Shown here: in pieces, positions 22,906 to 34,159 of the stretch
Numbering within the stretch: the stretch's first letter is position 1
How the letters are laid out: each line of letters begins with the position of its first letter
From: Vandiemenella viatica
Lineage: Eukaryota; Arthropoda; Insecta; Orthoptera; Morabidae
Length of the DNA stretch: 64,000 nucleotides
Direction: 5' to 3'
Assembly: GCA_031002005.1 (NCBI GenBank)
Contig: JARYHS010013631.1
Location: 67,205,832-67,269,831 of the forward strand
Position numbers and translations under genes: made by a program
Notes under the pieces: model-generated
Told to the model about the DNA's origin: nothing
The model's input: the letters and a program-made list of their open reading frames with translations, nothing else
Database searches by the model: none

Positions 22906-24888
22906 TCAGGCATCTGCATCTGTGGACAACATGATTTTTACGACAGTGTTTGTCAGATATATGTTCCTGAAATACGAACGGGACACATTCACCTATGTGA
23001 ACGAGAATCGCCTCCAAAGTTATTACCAATATCTAACTGCGGTAAAAGTTTTTGTGTCTTCGTCGACAGTTCATTCGCTACTAAATCCATATGAGCGTAA
23101 CATTCAGTAATATAAAAATTAGTAACTTGTTAGATATAGTAGGTAAGTTTAAGTTTGTTCATAACTCCTTTATCACAACTATTGCACACCGCTCTTTGTC
23201 CCTAAATTCGAGCCAATTACTCCGCGAGCTAGTTGACTACTTTGGTTGTTCTCCTGCATGGTTTTAGAGAGCCCGCAGTCCTGTTATTATCGGATTAACT
23301 TTGAAACTCAACTCGAAAATTTGTTGCTAAAGTTAAGCCATTAGTAGTCTGTTACGGAAAGCTTTTTCACAAAAAAACTGCAGTTATTCCTGTAAGGTAA
23401 TTATTTTAAAACGCTGCAGTACTCGGAGTGCGCATGAACTATTCTTGTAGCCCATTATCAACCACCGAGAAAAATCGGAGGCGATGCTGCCATAGCAGGA
23501 GAATCGAGATGATGATAAAAGTAAGTCATGTTTCGTATTATTACTCAGATATTTTAACCATTAATAAATTCTTGGTTGCTCGTATCATCATTCCTTATCT
23601 AGTTGCTGCCGTGTCGGAGTAAAAGCTTTTACACCTTCCTCTTTCCGTTACTCTTTCTCTACATCTGTGTTCCATTGCAAACATTCTTTCTTTCTATACC
23701 TTTCCTTATGATTCCATCCTTTGGGATCCTCTCCACGTCCTTTCTCTTTATTTATCCAAGTCATCTTTAATTATTGTTCTCGATTCTCGATTAAGCCTCT
23801 CAATTCCTTTTTCCTATATGTCATTCTCATTTATCACTCTGTTTCACCTTATATTTCGTCTCATGCTTCTCAAGAATTTCATCTTATTGGCTTGTATTTT
23901 ACTCTTTTCTTCACTTTGTTTTACACCATGTTTCTGCTGCTGGTGCTGTGTTTTCTCACAGTTTACAAATATTTCCTACTACCGTAAAAGATTCGTTATT
24001 GTATAAACAGTTGTGCTAAATAATTTTCTGTTACTATTTTGATTAGTATTTTTCATGGATTATTAATTTTGATTTATTATTTATCACTTTTATATTCACC
24101 ATTATGACAGAGGTTTCACGCATTTCATTAATATTTATTTTGTCTTCGCCGAAATAAAGCAGAACTCTCATTTCTATTTATTCAAGTGTTATATAATACG
24201 TTAATCAATAGAAAAGCCAACAAAACAAATTTACGTTTATACAATACTGAATTACTTTTCACCGTCTAGAAACATTACTAGGCTTGAGGAAAACAAACTC
24301 AGTACGATAAATAAATTTAAATAATGGACACATTAATTTTATACATCCCAGAAAATTACCAAGAAAGCTTTATCAAATAAGATACGTACAAATGAAACAC
24401 ATTTGCCGAACACCACGCTAGCTAAACAAATACCATGAATGAAAAATCAATTGTTATACATTATGAAATATATATTTTACATTCGGGTAACTCAATAAAT
24501 ATAATTTGGATTTACAGTAGAGCATGAATTAACTTCTGGGGGCTTACGGGTTAATTTCTGTAAATATTTCATACGTTATATTTAGCTAAAGTTCACTTTA
24601 CAGAATGCAGAATTACCGTATTGCTATTCTTTATTCCTCCATTAACGACAATTCTCCAATGTCATTAGATCTGTCTTGATCGTCTGTTCTTGATAAGCTG
24701 TTTACACGAAAATTCTGGCATAACGATGAAGGATTCTTCTACCGCTGAGCGGCCGCAGTACTATCACTTGTCATTTCATATAGCGGCTAGCAACCAGATG
24801 AATCTCAACCTCAGAATTTCCCTCGAGGCACCACGTATGAAAATACTCTGACCGCATATGTCACTGAGCTGCCTTCAAAATAATTTCC
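22906..24888. other. AT-rich DNA, no recognisable feature
   Basis: No repeat or coding signal recognised over about 2 kb. Confidence 0.5.
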
Positions 24889-25087
24889 GGCCGACCCTGG
24901 CAGCGTAACGGCTAGCGTGTTGGCCTCGAGTTGCTGGGGTCACCGGTTCGAGTCCGGCCTCGGGCATGGGTGGTTTCAATTAAATGTTGTGTCCGTCTTG
25001 TGTTGTCCATACTATTGTGAATAAACACATTTGAGAGATAATACATGTCCAGTTACAAAAATTACTTAGGCTTGAAGAATCATTGTA

Positions 25088-26509
25088 CACTCCTGGAAAT
25101 TGAAATAAGAACACATTGACGCCGGTGTGTAAGACCAACCATACTTGCTCCGGACACTACGAGAGAGCTGTACAAGCAATGATCAAACGCACGGCACAGC
25201 GGACACACCAAGAACAGCAGTGTTGGCCGTCGAAGGGCGCTAGCTGCGCAGCGGTTGGGCACCGCCGCAGTCAGTGTCAGCCAGTTTGCCGTGGCATACG
25301 GAGCTCCATCTCAGTCTTTAACACTGGTAGCATGCCGCGACAGCGTGTACGTGAACCGTATGTGCAGTTGACGGACTTTGAGCGAGGGCGTATAGTGGGC
25401 ACGCGGGAGGCCGGGTGGACGTACCGCCGAATTGCTCAACATGTGGGGCGCGAGGTCTCCACAGTACATCGATGTTGTCACCAGTGGTCGGCGGAAGGTG
25501 CACGTGCCCGTCGACCTGGGTCCGGACAGCAGCGACGCACGGACGCACGCCAAGACCGTCGCATCCTACGCAGTGCCGTAGGGGACCGCACCGTCACTTC
25601 CCGGCAAATTACGGACACTGTTGCTCCTGGGGTATCAGAGAGGACCATTCGCAACCGTCTCCATGAAGCTGGGCTACGGTCCCGCGCACCGTTAGATCGT
25701 CTTCCGCTCACGCCCCAACATCGTGCAGCCCACCTCCAGTGGTGTCGCGACAGGCGTGTATGGAGGGACGAATGGAGACGTGTCGTCTTCAGTGATGAGA
25801 GTCGCTTCTGCCTTGGTGCCAATGATGGTCGTGTGCGTGTTTGGCACCGTGCAGGTGAGCGCCACAATCAGGACTGCATACGACCGAGGCACACAGGGCC
25901 AACACCCGGCATCATGGTGTGGGGAGCGATCTCCTACACTGGACGTACACCTCTGGTGAACGTCGAGGGGACACTGAACAGTGCACGGTACATTCAAACC
26001 GTCATTGAACCCATCGTTCTACCATTCCTAGACCGGCAAGGGAACATGCTGCTCCAACAGGACAGTGCACGTCCACATGTATCCCGTGCCACCCAACGTG
26101 CTCTAGAAGGTGTAAGTCAACTACCCTGGCTAGCGAGATCTCCAGATCTGTCCCCCATTGAGCATGTTTGGGACTGGATGAAACGTCGTCTCACGCGGTC
26201 TGCACGTCCAGCACGAACGCTGGTCCAGCTGAGGCTCCAGGTGGAAATGGCTTGGCATGCCGTTCCACAGGACTACATCCAGCACCTCTACGATCGTCTC
26301 CATGGGAGAATTGCAGCCTGCATTGCTGCGAAAGGAGGATATACACGGTACTAGTGCCGACATTGTGCATGCTCTGTTGCCTGTGTCTATGTGCCTATGG
26401 TTCTGTCTGTATGATCATGTGTTGTATCTGACCCCAGGAATGTGTATATAAAGTTTCCCATTCCTGGGACAATGAATTCACGGTGTTCTTATTTCAATTT
26501 CCAGGAGTG
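25088..26509 (+). mobile_element. Intact Tc1-type DNA transposon, DD32E
   Basis: The ends are perfect inverted repeats of about 27 bp (CACTCCTGGAAATTGAAATA... at 25088; complement ending at 26509). TA dinucleotides at 25086-25087 and 26510-26511 are the target duplication. The 1422-bp unit contains one uninterrupted transposase ORF of normal length, so structurally it looks complete. It is inserted in a family B SINE, so it is younger than that SINE. Its G+C content is well above that of the surroundings, as expected for a recently arrived or little-decayed element. Confidence 0.95.
25332..26354 (+). CDS. Tc1-type transposase (DD32E), apparently intact
   Basis: 340 residues from ATG 25332 (MPRQRVREPYVQLTDFERGR) to TAG 26354, the usual length for the family. 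The frame is open further upstream to 25116, but the internal start gives the standard N-terminus and the upstream part is poor. Residues 15-110 form the paired helix-turn-helix DNA-binding region (RRIAQHVGREVSTVHRCC; then TSRQITDTVAPGVSERTIRN). The RNase H-like catalytic core shows VVFSDESRF (first D), a GVMVWG-type motif (GIMVWGAIS), QQDSARPH (second D) and SPIEHVWDWM (E). There are 32 residues between the second D and the E, versus 34 in classical Tc1. The protein ends KGGYTRY, as in relatives. It would bind the inverted ends and move the element by cut-and-paste into TA sites in the nucleus. No frameshift or stop is seen. Confidence 0.95.
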   Translation: MPRQRVREPYVQLTDFERGRIVGTREAGWTYRRIAQHVGREVSTVHRCCHQWSAEGARARRPGSGQQRRTDARQDRRILRSAVGDRTVTSRQITDTVAPGVSERTIRNRLHEAGLRSRAPLDRLPLTPQHRAAHLQWCRDRRVWRDEWRRVVFSDESRFCLGANDGRVRVWHRAGERHNQDCIRPRHTGPTPGIMVWGAISYTGRTPLVNVEGTLNSARYIQTVIEPIVLPFLDRQGNMLLQQDSARPHVSRATQRALEGVSQLPWLARSPDLSPIEHVWDWMKRRLTRSARPARTLVQLRLQVEMAWHAVPQDYIQHLYDRLHGRIAACIAAKGGYTRY

Positions 26510-26601
26510 TACATTAGTAGATTTAATAATGAAATGTGAAGCTGGCTAATTGGCAATAAAAGTCGAATGCCAAATATTTAAAATAATAATAATAATTTCC
26601 G

Positions 26602-27079
26602 CATAATTTCCTCATCGCGGCGGGAAAATTGCCGGAATGTAGTGTCGAGTACACCACTCCTTTCTAGTGCACGTCTAAAAACATAACAACATCTACGTCA
26701 ATACCACTGTCAGTATCTCAGTGTCTAGTCCAGTGATGTCAAAGATACGGCACGCGATCGCAATGTGCACAGAGAGAAGAATCATGTTTTTTAGAGCTTT
26801 TAGACTTCACTCGATTCCTCTACGGAAGTACATATTTTTGTTATTTGAATCTGTCCCGCCTACACATTCTAAATTTAATATAGGGCCCTCTGCAAAATTG
26901 AGTTTGACATCTATGGTCTAGTCCTTAGATAACCTTTACATTCCGAGCTGTTTACTCCGTCACTTGTCACTTGTAACGTCGTTTTTGACAGTCCTAGTTC
27001 CCCTCCTCCACGGGTCGCCTCTCCTTCACCCTCAAAGATTCTCCGATTCGGCAGTTAGGTCAGATAGGACGCTGTAGTA
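26602..27079. other. Unassigned spacer
   Basis: No feature recognised. Confidence 0.45.
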
Positions 27080-28272
27080 TGGAGCCATCCAAACATTACA
27101 TCACACCTTAAGGGGGAGGGAAGGGGTCTAAAAAGTATGACATCATCTGACGAGGAAGATGGGTCGAGTGATGAGCTTTGTGACGTAACATGCATAATTT
27201 GTACCACTTTTGGCACCTGGCGGCCCTGCAAGTTCACGCTCGCCGTACCTACGTCGGTCACCTCTGACATACGCCGAAAGGGCAACACCGCTTCTGAGGC
27301 TTTGGCAAAATATGACTTCCGCATACTTAGGGAGCGTCCATAAACTACATCCTTCGGTCCAGAGGAGGGGGGGGGGGAGGGCTACAAAGCTACGCTAGGC
27401 TACGTGGAGCAGGGGGTAGGGTTCCCAGACAAGACATTCATATTATTTGTCACAGTTAAAAAGAGCTGCAGAACACACAGAAGCTTGTGAATATTTATTT
27501 CCGTCATTCATTTATCTCCGTGTGTAATTTACGATAGTCTGACAATTGAATACAGTACAAAATGTCTTCTGTAGGTAAAAAAGCTACGTGCTACGCGAGG
27601 GGGGGGGGGAGTAGAGGCCAAAGCCACGTCGGGTTAGGTGTGGGGGGGGGGGGTGTTTCACAGGAGGCCAAAATGGAGCTACGTAGTTTATGGACGCTCC
27701 CATTTTTAAACAATAGTGATGCAGCTGTGGTCTAAATCATTCATCATACAAAGCCACTAACCAACACAAGCAATCACATAAGAGGCAACAAGAGGTTTTG
27801 TCTATCACGAAGATTTGTCGTAAAAGAATTCAAACTGGACGTGACAGGGAAGTTCTTTGCTTGATAAACGATGATGACGCTATGTGGTTGGATGAAGAAG
27901 ATGTTGACACATCCAGTATTCCTAACATTATCCAAATCGAGAACGAAGTGACTGATATGGCCGTAAAAAATAATATAAAGAAGTGGGGAAAGTCCAGGGC
28001 ACAAGATGATTAATTTTTGTATCGTTCATTTGATTTGTTATGTTCTGTCAATGTTCTAAAATGTTTGATTTATTGTTGATTTTATGAAAAAAATATCTTA
28101 AATAGAGACATATAAATCATTTTCGTGTAATGTTTTAATTTAATAATTTCCTAATTTAAAATTACAAAATATGTGACGTCACACAAGAGGGTGAGGGGTA
28201 CACCCGAATGTGAACACCTATGACAAGGACGGAGGCTCCAAAAATTGCGTGACGTAAGTTATGGATAGCCCC
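27080..28272. mobile_element. DNA transposon with diverged inverted ends, containing a nested MITE
   Basis: The left end (ggagccatccaaacattaca, 27081) and the complement of the right end (ggggctatccataacttacg, ending near 28272) are imperfect inverted repeats, with G-rich subterminal sequence on both sides and gacgtcac/gacatcat motifs. A second pair of ends lies inside (27330-27701). A short acidic ORF at 27798-28013 (71 codons, LINDDDAMWLDEEDVD) lies within but has no recognised domain. The class is likely a TIR transposon, superfamily unresolved. Confidence 0.45.
27330..27701. mobile_element. MITE with GGGAGCGTCC ends, nested
   Basis: gggagcgtccataaactac at 27330 and its complement gtagtttatggacgctccc ending at 27701 are perfect over about 19 bp. 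The inside (372 bp total) holds two long G runs (about 27366-27377 and 27600-27650) and no ORF of interest. Its ends match those of 16805-17810, so both belong to one family. No clear target duplication: TTA on the left, ATT on the right. Confidence 0.65.
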
Positions 28273-29504
28273 TGCGGGATGGATTCCTGGCATTACAATG
28301 CTCTTTGCCACTTGTTGCCTTCTTCTTAACACCTTTCCCATATCTCAAACGGCCATTATACCGAACGCCAGGTCTTCGGCTGTGGTACAATTCGTACTAA
28401 CTACACGACACACAAGTAACGCGGACATTTTTTTGCCATTGCAGCGCTATCGCGTAGTTCACATAAACAAACGAAGGTAGCGATCAGATTAAGCAACAGT
28501 AAATTTTAAGCACTTCCGTGAAAATAAGTGGGAACGTTTCGATTCTCCGTGAGTCACCTTGTAACTGAGCTACAATATTCGTCGCGCAGCCTAACAGAAC
28601 TTCCCATACTCCTTGATTGCCGCGCAACCCGTGACTCAGTAGAATAAATACTTTCTTGACCTGCCATAAGCTTCTACTGCTTAGTTTTTTGTTATTAAAT
28701 GTTGTGTGTGTAGACGACAGTAAATGATGGCTGTGTCTTGTGAGTGCTTTTATTATCCGAAGAAGGCAGAGGGTAAAACCAATTACACCTTCACACGAGG
28801 CCTGGTGACTACGTAACAGGTTGACTGTGACGTCACTCATACCAAGTAAACTGTCAACTGGCAGGGAACCAAAGCTTCCTGTGTCTGTTCGGAAACTGCG
28901 AATTATATTGGGATTTTTTTTCTTTAATTAGTGAATTTTTTCTTTTCAAACATAGTGTATACGTGTTACGTTCCAAATGTAACTGAAGTTTCCTAAATGA
29001 CACAAAAGTATTGCTTTTCTCCTTACGCGAACAACATGAAATTCACCGAAAACGGGTATGTGCTGTATATCGGCATTTTAAACCAAGTAGACTGTTGTAA
29101 AGTAAGATTTTTTTTATCTTCTTTAATAACTTAAATATTTTACTTTATCATTTTTTGTATTAAGTCAAATATTTGTAAACATGTATAATACTATACTTAG
29201 AATTAGGCGTGATTGTAAATGCTATGGTAGGTTTGATAGCTAAGAAAGCTGTTATAACTTGTACAAAGATGACAACGTATCTGTATTTCACATTTCGTTC
29301 TTTTTTTCATATTCGCATCTCCACACTTAGATAATAGCGATAACACATTTAGAATTTCCAAAGAATGTACACTTGAAAAATTTGGCAAAATCCTTAAACT
29401 GCAAGTTAGATGATAAGTTTGTTCTATTTACAATAATCTCTACTGCAGAAATGTAAGAATAACTGATTACATTTTGATGACAGTTTACTGTTAAATAGAA
29501 GAGT
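28273..29504. other. Unassigned DNA
   Basis: No recognised feature. The 118-codon minus-strand ORF at 28484-28840 has no domain and is not supported as a gene. Confidence 0.45.
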
Positions 29505-29505
29505 A

Positions 29506-29742
29506 ATGAGCGTGATGGGCGAGCAGTAACGCTCTGACCTCTCATTCGGGAGGACGCGGGTTCGAATCACCGTCTTGTCATCCAGATTTGGGTTTCTATG
29601 GTTTCCGCAAAACACTCCGGGTGAATGCCGGGATGGTTATTTCAAAAAGGCTATAGCTGAATTCCGTCCCGTTCCTTGCACCAGTCCTGTTCCGTCTCTA
29701 AAGATCGTGACGTCGACAAGGCGTAAAGCGATATGCAAAAAA
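29506..29742 (+). mobile_element. tRNA-derived SINE family A copy
   Basis: gagcgtgatgggcgagcagt, then ctcattcgggaggacgcg and a B-box gggttcgaatcacc (about 29559-29572); gaatgccgggatggtt block; tail gtcgacaaggcgtaaagcga followed by a short A-rich end. Nearly full length. Confidence 0.82.
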
Positions 29743-31200
29743 ATGTGGAAGGGTTAGCCAAAGCTAAAATTGTTGTGGTTGTTTGAACACTAAGATTTCA
29801 ATCCGATATTTTCTGTGCAACTTCTGATCCCTTTGAAATAGGATTAATCGTAAGATTTTGTTGCTACCTGTAAGATGGATGATATGCTTGTTTCAGTGTT
29901 CCAAAACGAAATTGATATCCATTTCTGTCAATCCTCTGTCTGTCCGTCTGAAAAATTATTCCGTCACTAATGCTCGAACCAGGTATCCTCGAGTGAAGCA
30001 TTAGGCGTTGTTAGACACCTCTGCCAGTTCCGTAGCCTATCAGTACAAGCTCTGGTATGATGTAGCAGTGGCTGATGCCGTAATCCGTTGAGCTGCCTTG
30101 TGCCTCGGACGATAATGCGATGAGCTGTCTTGTGTTGCCATGACGAATCACTCCCCTTATTAACACTCCTGAGCGCTGAACTAGTTAGCTGGTAGTTTTT
30201 GGCGAGTGGACGCCAATTCACGCCTCGCCGTCTGCACTCGTTTGTCCTTAATTACACCAGCAAGCTCTCCTTGCCGCACTCCTCGGGTTAATTTTGCATA
30301 ACAAATTGTGCTAATTCCCTCCCGGGGGTACGGTTCTGCTGAAAATAAAAATGTAATCTTGATATATTGGTCCTGCGAATTTGCACAACAGAGGAACTTC
30401 TTGGCTTGGCTTGCAATCATTATTACTCTCAAATCTAGCCTTAACACAAGTAAAACAGAAACACCAAAAAAGTGGTGTTATGAAAGTAAGATAAGAGTTA
30501 AATGATCTAATGGAGCACTAAACGTACACTTGGTGGAAAAGATGGCCGAAGAATTTATTAAAAATCGTGCAAACTGAAAGAAAAACACTAGAATTGTCTG
30601 AAAAATTCTCAACTTAGACCTTACATGTTAGCACAATCGTCAATGTAGGATACGTCAGTTCGACGAAAATCACATGATCATTAATATCTACAAACTAAAG
30701 CGAGTTTATTCAATACTGTACACATTTATTGACGTTAGTACAGCGTGAAATAACCTATCGAACACAAAGACAAAACAATGTCACTATCAACGATAAGCAT
30801 TATTCGGATGATATGTAGTGGACCCAAACACTTCAGTAATGCAGTGATCGTTTGTCTTTAGTATCTTTATAAATAACGTATGGCTATAGCAACACTAGAT
30901 TAATCTAAAGTTTGAATTATATTTCATGTTGTTCTTGAAATTTAAGAATTAAACTAAAGTTGACAACATATTCTATTTGAATAACCAATACATGTTAGAC
31001 GTAATTACCTAGAAACTCGAATTAAAATTTGTCTGTTTTTTATTCTTTGATATTAATTATTGGTATGCAAAAGTGAATTCAGAAATATGATGTCAGAATT
31101 AGGAAAAGACATCTAATTACTGTGGAAACCCTGCTACCATGTGAAAACTCGCAGCTTACTATAAGAATTGAAGCACTCGTAAACTTCATAGAGGGTTGTG
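29743..31200. other. Unassigned DNA
   Basis: No recognised feature. About 29970-30310 is more G+C balanced but no ORF or repeat was identified. Confidence 0.45.
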
Positions 31201-32139
31201 TCTAAACTAATATTATAAATGCGAAAGTAACTCTTTTTCCAGCCGGCCTCGGTAGCGTAAGGGTTAGAGCACTAGCTCCGCGTGCCGAATGTTGTCAGTT
31301 CGAATCCGGCCGCTGGCATATGTTTAAGTGTTGTGTGTCTGTGTGAATGTCCTGTCCGTCCTGTGGTAATTATACTTAGGAATCATGAAACGTACTGGAC
31401 AAAACTGATTCACTGGAAGAGATATCATAAACATTGAGCTGGCTAAATGGCTTAGTTGCCAAAAGCCATTAAAAAAAAAGAACTCTTTTCCTCTGTATGT
31501 TTGTTACATTTTCATGGCTAAACCGATATTGATGAAATTTGACAAGAAAATACTATGTATCATTAGGAAACACATAGGATAAATTTGTTTTCAAGAAACG
31601 AAAGGTGATAGACAGATGGATAGCGTGTGAATGTCTCTGTAATATTATATTGGACGCTCAGGATATGTTTCTCTTGCAGTCAGTTGTTTATAAATTTCAT
31701 GTACAGACACAACTTATTATATAGTATAGACGTGGATTTGCTCTGCACCAAATTATTTTGTGTTTATATGCAGCTAGCTCAGCGGTTTCAAACCCCTAAA
31801 GGCTACGTATTTTAGCAAAGGACAGCAAAACCAAAGGCGTTGTCCCCAGAAAGTGACATTTTAAATCACAAACAAAAATCTGTCTGAGGAACTGTGGTAG
31901 GTAATGTCCCCCATTTAACCCCCCCCCCCCCCATTTTTAGTGTGTTGCTGTTTTTAATGCTAATTTGTTCTTTCCACGAGACTGGTTCGATGATAGAATG
32001 GTATTTTGATGGCTTCTTTGTCGTATTATCTCTACTCTGTGATTTTTGGGACACCTTTTAGGTAATGTACAGCTTTCTACATCCCATTCTAGCAATAAAA
32101 TTCGAAGTCTACGAGTACGAAGTATCGGGTAACAGCTAG
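31201..32139 (+). mobile_element. Non-autonomous Helitron, with nested SINE
   Basis: Starts TCTAAACTAATATTATAAAT (31201), a typical 5' end of insect Helitrons, followed by gcgaaagtaactc and, beyond the nested SINE, the common ccgatattgatgaaattt block (about 31525-31542). It ends acagCTAG at 32139 followed by T, matching the CTRR rule, and is preceded by the tacgaagtatcgggtaac segment often seen at these ends. It encodes nothing recognisable. A family B SINE sits at 31242-31478. Confidence 0.65.
31242..31478 (+). mobile_element. tRNA-derived SINE family B, full-length copy
   Basis: Begins gccggcctcggtagcgtaag (A-box region), B-box agttcgaatccggcc at about 31297-31311, then gtcctgtccgtcctgtgg, and ends gctggctaaatggcttagtt...gccatt plus a short A tail. 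It is flanked by aactctttttcc (31230-31241) and aactcttttcc (about 31482-31492), an almost perfect target duplication inside the Helitron. It serves as the reference for the 3' end of this family. Confidence 0.85.
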
Positions 32140-32760
32140 TACAATGTTGATTGTCTTACATATGGATAATTTGGTGACAGGGTAATTTGGTGACAGGGCC
32201 AAACAATTGTGTTACACGACATTATTTTGAAGCACATTAACAAATTATCTATATCTATAAAACGAAAACCGGGTATATTGATGTGAGAAAAAATAAAAAA
32301 AACTACTGCCCCGATTTCGATAGGATTGTCACCGTTCTAAAGCTTAGAATCTCAATTCAATTGTTTTGTATGTCTTATGTTTGTACGTTACGGAACGCTA
32401 GATAATTAAATTAAATTCTGAACGTGTGGTGACAAATACCAAAGATGGAACCACTAGATGTGACGTATTCCGCATTTAACACGCAACTACAATGTCTTTG
32501 ACCATAGACTTTAATGAAAGTATTAAAAGCTGTTAATAGTAATACCTATGTATCATTCCCCACGTTAAATAAAACGTGAAATATTCTTTCTTTTAATTCG
32601 TGGGATTTAGTTTTTAAACGTTATACATGGCTGTATTTAATGCGAAAACTAATAACAAAAAACAAAAGAGATTTTGTTTAACCATGATCTCTGGAAGTAC
32701 AACTAAAATGTCTCTGGTTATCACCTTTAGGGTTCTGTTCACAATAAAAAAGAATAATAA
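32140..32760. other. AT-rich spacer
   Basis: A second Helitron-like phrase occurs near 32250-32340 (tctatatctataaaacgaaa...gatttcgataggatt), too short to call. Otherwise nothing recognised. Confidence 0.4.
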
Positions 32761-32821
32761 TTTACGATAATATTATTTATATGAATAATTACGCCTATGC
32801 AATTGAATATTTGTTTATTTC

Positions 32822-32863
32822 ACCGAACGCGTTTCACTTCATGTCTGAAGCATCTTCAGCGGT
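32822..32863 (-). ncRNA. Hammerhead-ribozyme-like motif, 3' arm of Penelope element
   Basis: Minus strand: stem I ACCG, core CTGAAGA, stem II GCTTC/GAAGT, core GAAA, palindromic stem III ACGCGT, GTT cleavage-type triplet, then CGGT pairing with the first ACCG. All invariant positions of the hammerhead core are present. The sequence is identical to the copy in the opposite arm. Expected to self-cleave the element RNA, at least as a dimer; activity is inferred, not shown. Confidence 0.75.
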
Positions 32864-33285
32864 TCGTTCTGTGGGGTATTTTTACATGAATTAGTTTCTT
32901 ATATGCTAATTTGTACATGGGGCTTATGTTAATAAATATATACAATTCTACTTACAATTTTCCATCAATTACAGTATTTGGCATAGATTATGCCGGTAAT
33001 ATCATTTTGCATCTTCATTTTTGCGAGTATCAAGTCACTTGCACTGAGCACTGAATTTAACATTTATTCTGTGTGTTGTACTTTCTTACGATAATTACCG
33101 TGTGGGTTTACTGTGGTGTATTTGGTATGGCGGTAGGTTTGTTTATCGTTTGTCTTCTGTTTCCTTGGTGGATGGCGAGCTTTTAAATATACATTTGTGT
33201 TCAGATTAGTGTGTTTGGTGTATTTTTGGTTATATCTTTTGAGGTGGGTGTTTGTGTTTCTTATTTTCTTTTAAGAACTGTGTAC

Positions 33286-33690
33286 AGTGTTGGGTCCGTC
33301 AGGTTCGTGTATTCATTTATTATGTTTTTTCCTTCTGCCAGTGATTTTTGGATGTGGTAATTTTCTTGAAAAGTTAGTAGTTGTCGTTTACTGTTGTTTA
33401 TAGTTAGTATTTCCATATCTTTCTCAATTTTTGTAGGCTGGTGATTGTATTCTAGTAGGTGCTCTGCGAAAATTGAGTGGTTATTATATTTTAGTGCTCT
33501 TAGGTGTTCTTTGTATCTGGTTTCGAATTTCCTGCACGTTTGGCCTATGTATTCTGCATTGCAGTCACTGCAAGTTAATTTGTATATACCTGAATTGTGA
33601 AATATGTTGTTTTGTGTGTTGTTTCTGATATTTTTCTGTATTGAGTTGTGTGTTCTAAATACTATCCTGAGTCCTGAGTTTTTTCAGAAT
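33286..33690 (-). pseudogene. GIY-YIG endonuclease domain of the Penelope element
   Basis: On the minus strand from about 33690 to the TAA at about 33286, the readable frame gives LRIVFRTHNSIQKN, then the catalytic GIYKLTCSDCNAEYIGQT (the GIY...YIG signature), followed by CRKFETRYKEHLRALKY (the conserved R and the H of the domain) and SIFAEHLLEYNHQ, ending TLYTVLKRK. The FRT-N linker and the CXXC-like C-S-D-C between GIY and YIG are typical of Penelope-like elements with endonuclease. The frame is separated from the RT part by a stop and shift near 33700-33730. The domain nicks target DNA to prime reverse transcription. The domain itself reads uninterrupted. Confidence 0.88.
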
Positions 33691-33725
33691 GTTTGCTATT
33701 TTGTGAGTGTTCTTGTTTATGTAAG

Positions 33726-34151
33726 TCAATGTGTGCCACTTTTGTGTTTTTGCTTCTTTTGTGCTGTTCTATATAGTGTTGAGTTTATGTGGGTGCTTGT
33801 ACTTGCTTTTTGTGGAGTTAGTGTAGTATTTTGTGTTGTTCTTGGTATTTGTTTTTTGATGGTTCTGTTTATTTGGTGTACTCTGTTTTCTTTGTATCCA
33901 TTTTTGGTGGCTATGTGTATGGTTGTGTTAAGTTCTGTTCTGTATTTGTCCTTGTTTAGTGGTGTCCTGTTTAGTCTATTGAGCATGAATCTGATAGCTG
34001 ATTCTTTATGTGCTTGTGGATGGTTTGAGTTTGAGCCTATTATCATGTCTGTTGTGGTAGGTTTCCTGTATATTTCAAATTGGAGAAGATTGTTGTGAGT
34101 AGTTATGGTGAGGTCTAGGAAACTGAGTTTTCCTCCCTTTTCTTTTTCCAA
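33726..34151 (-). pseudogene. Penelope-like RT, thumb/linker segment
   Basis: Continues the RT of the neighbouring frame after a one-base shift. It starts EKEKGGKLSFLDLTI, then FEIYRKPTTTDMIIGSNSNHP and HKESAIRFMLNRLNRTPL. FLDL...I.R.....D followed by the SNHP and HK.. segments is the characteristic C-terminal part of Penelope RTs before the endonuclease. The last 40 residues lose similarity, and the frame ends at 33726 before the endonuclease frame begins. Confidence 0.85.
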
Positions 34152-34159
34152 TGTAAAAT

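Larger units (their letters stand above)
24890..26590 (+). mobile_element. tRNA-derived SINE family B, split by a Tc1 insertion
   Basis: The left part (24890-25085) starts gccgaccctggcagcgtaac, has B-box ggttcgagtccggcc, then gcatgggtggttt. The right part (26512-26590) reads agctggctaattggc...atgccaaat and matches the 3' end of the family copy at 31242-31478. Together they make a single SINE of about 275 bp interrupted at a TA by the transposon 25088-26509. The composite is flanked by aataatttccg at 24879-24889 and 26591-26601, a plausible SINE target duplication. Confidence 0.82.

Noticed and set aside
25116..25331. Upstream extension of the transposase from the first in-frame ATG
   Set aside because: It lies next to the inverted end, lacks family similarity, and the start at 25332 gives the normal 340-residue protein.
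25311..26431. Several extra ORFs on both strands inside the Tc1 element
   Set aside because: Shadows of the intact transposase at 25332-26354 in GC-rich sequence.
28484..28840. 118-codon minus-strand ORF
   Set aside because: No domain recognised and random-like composition; open reading by chance cannot be excluded.
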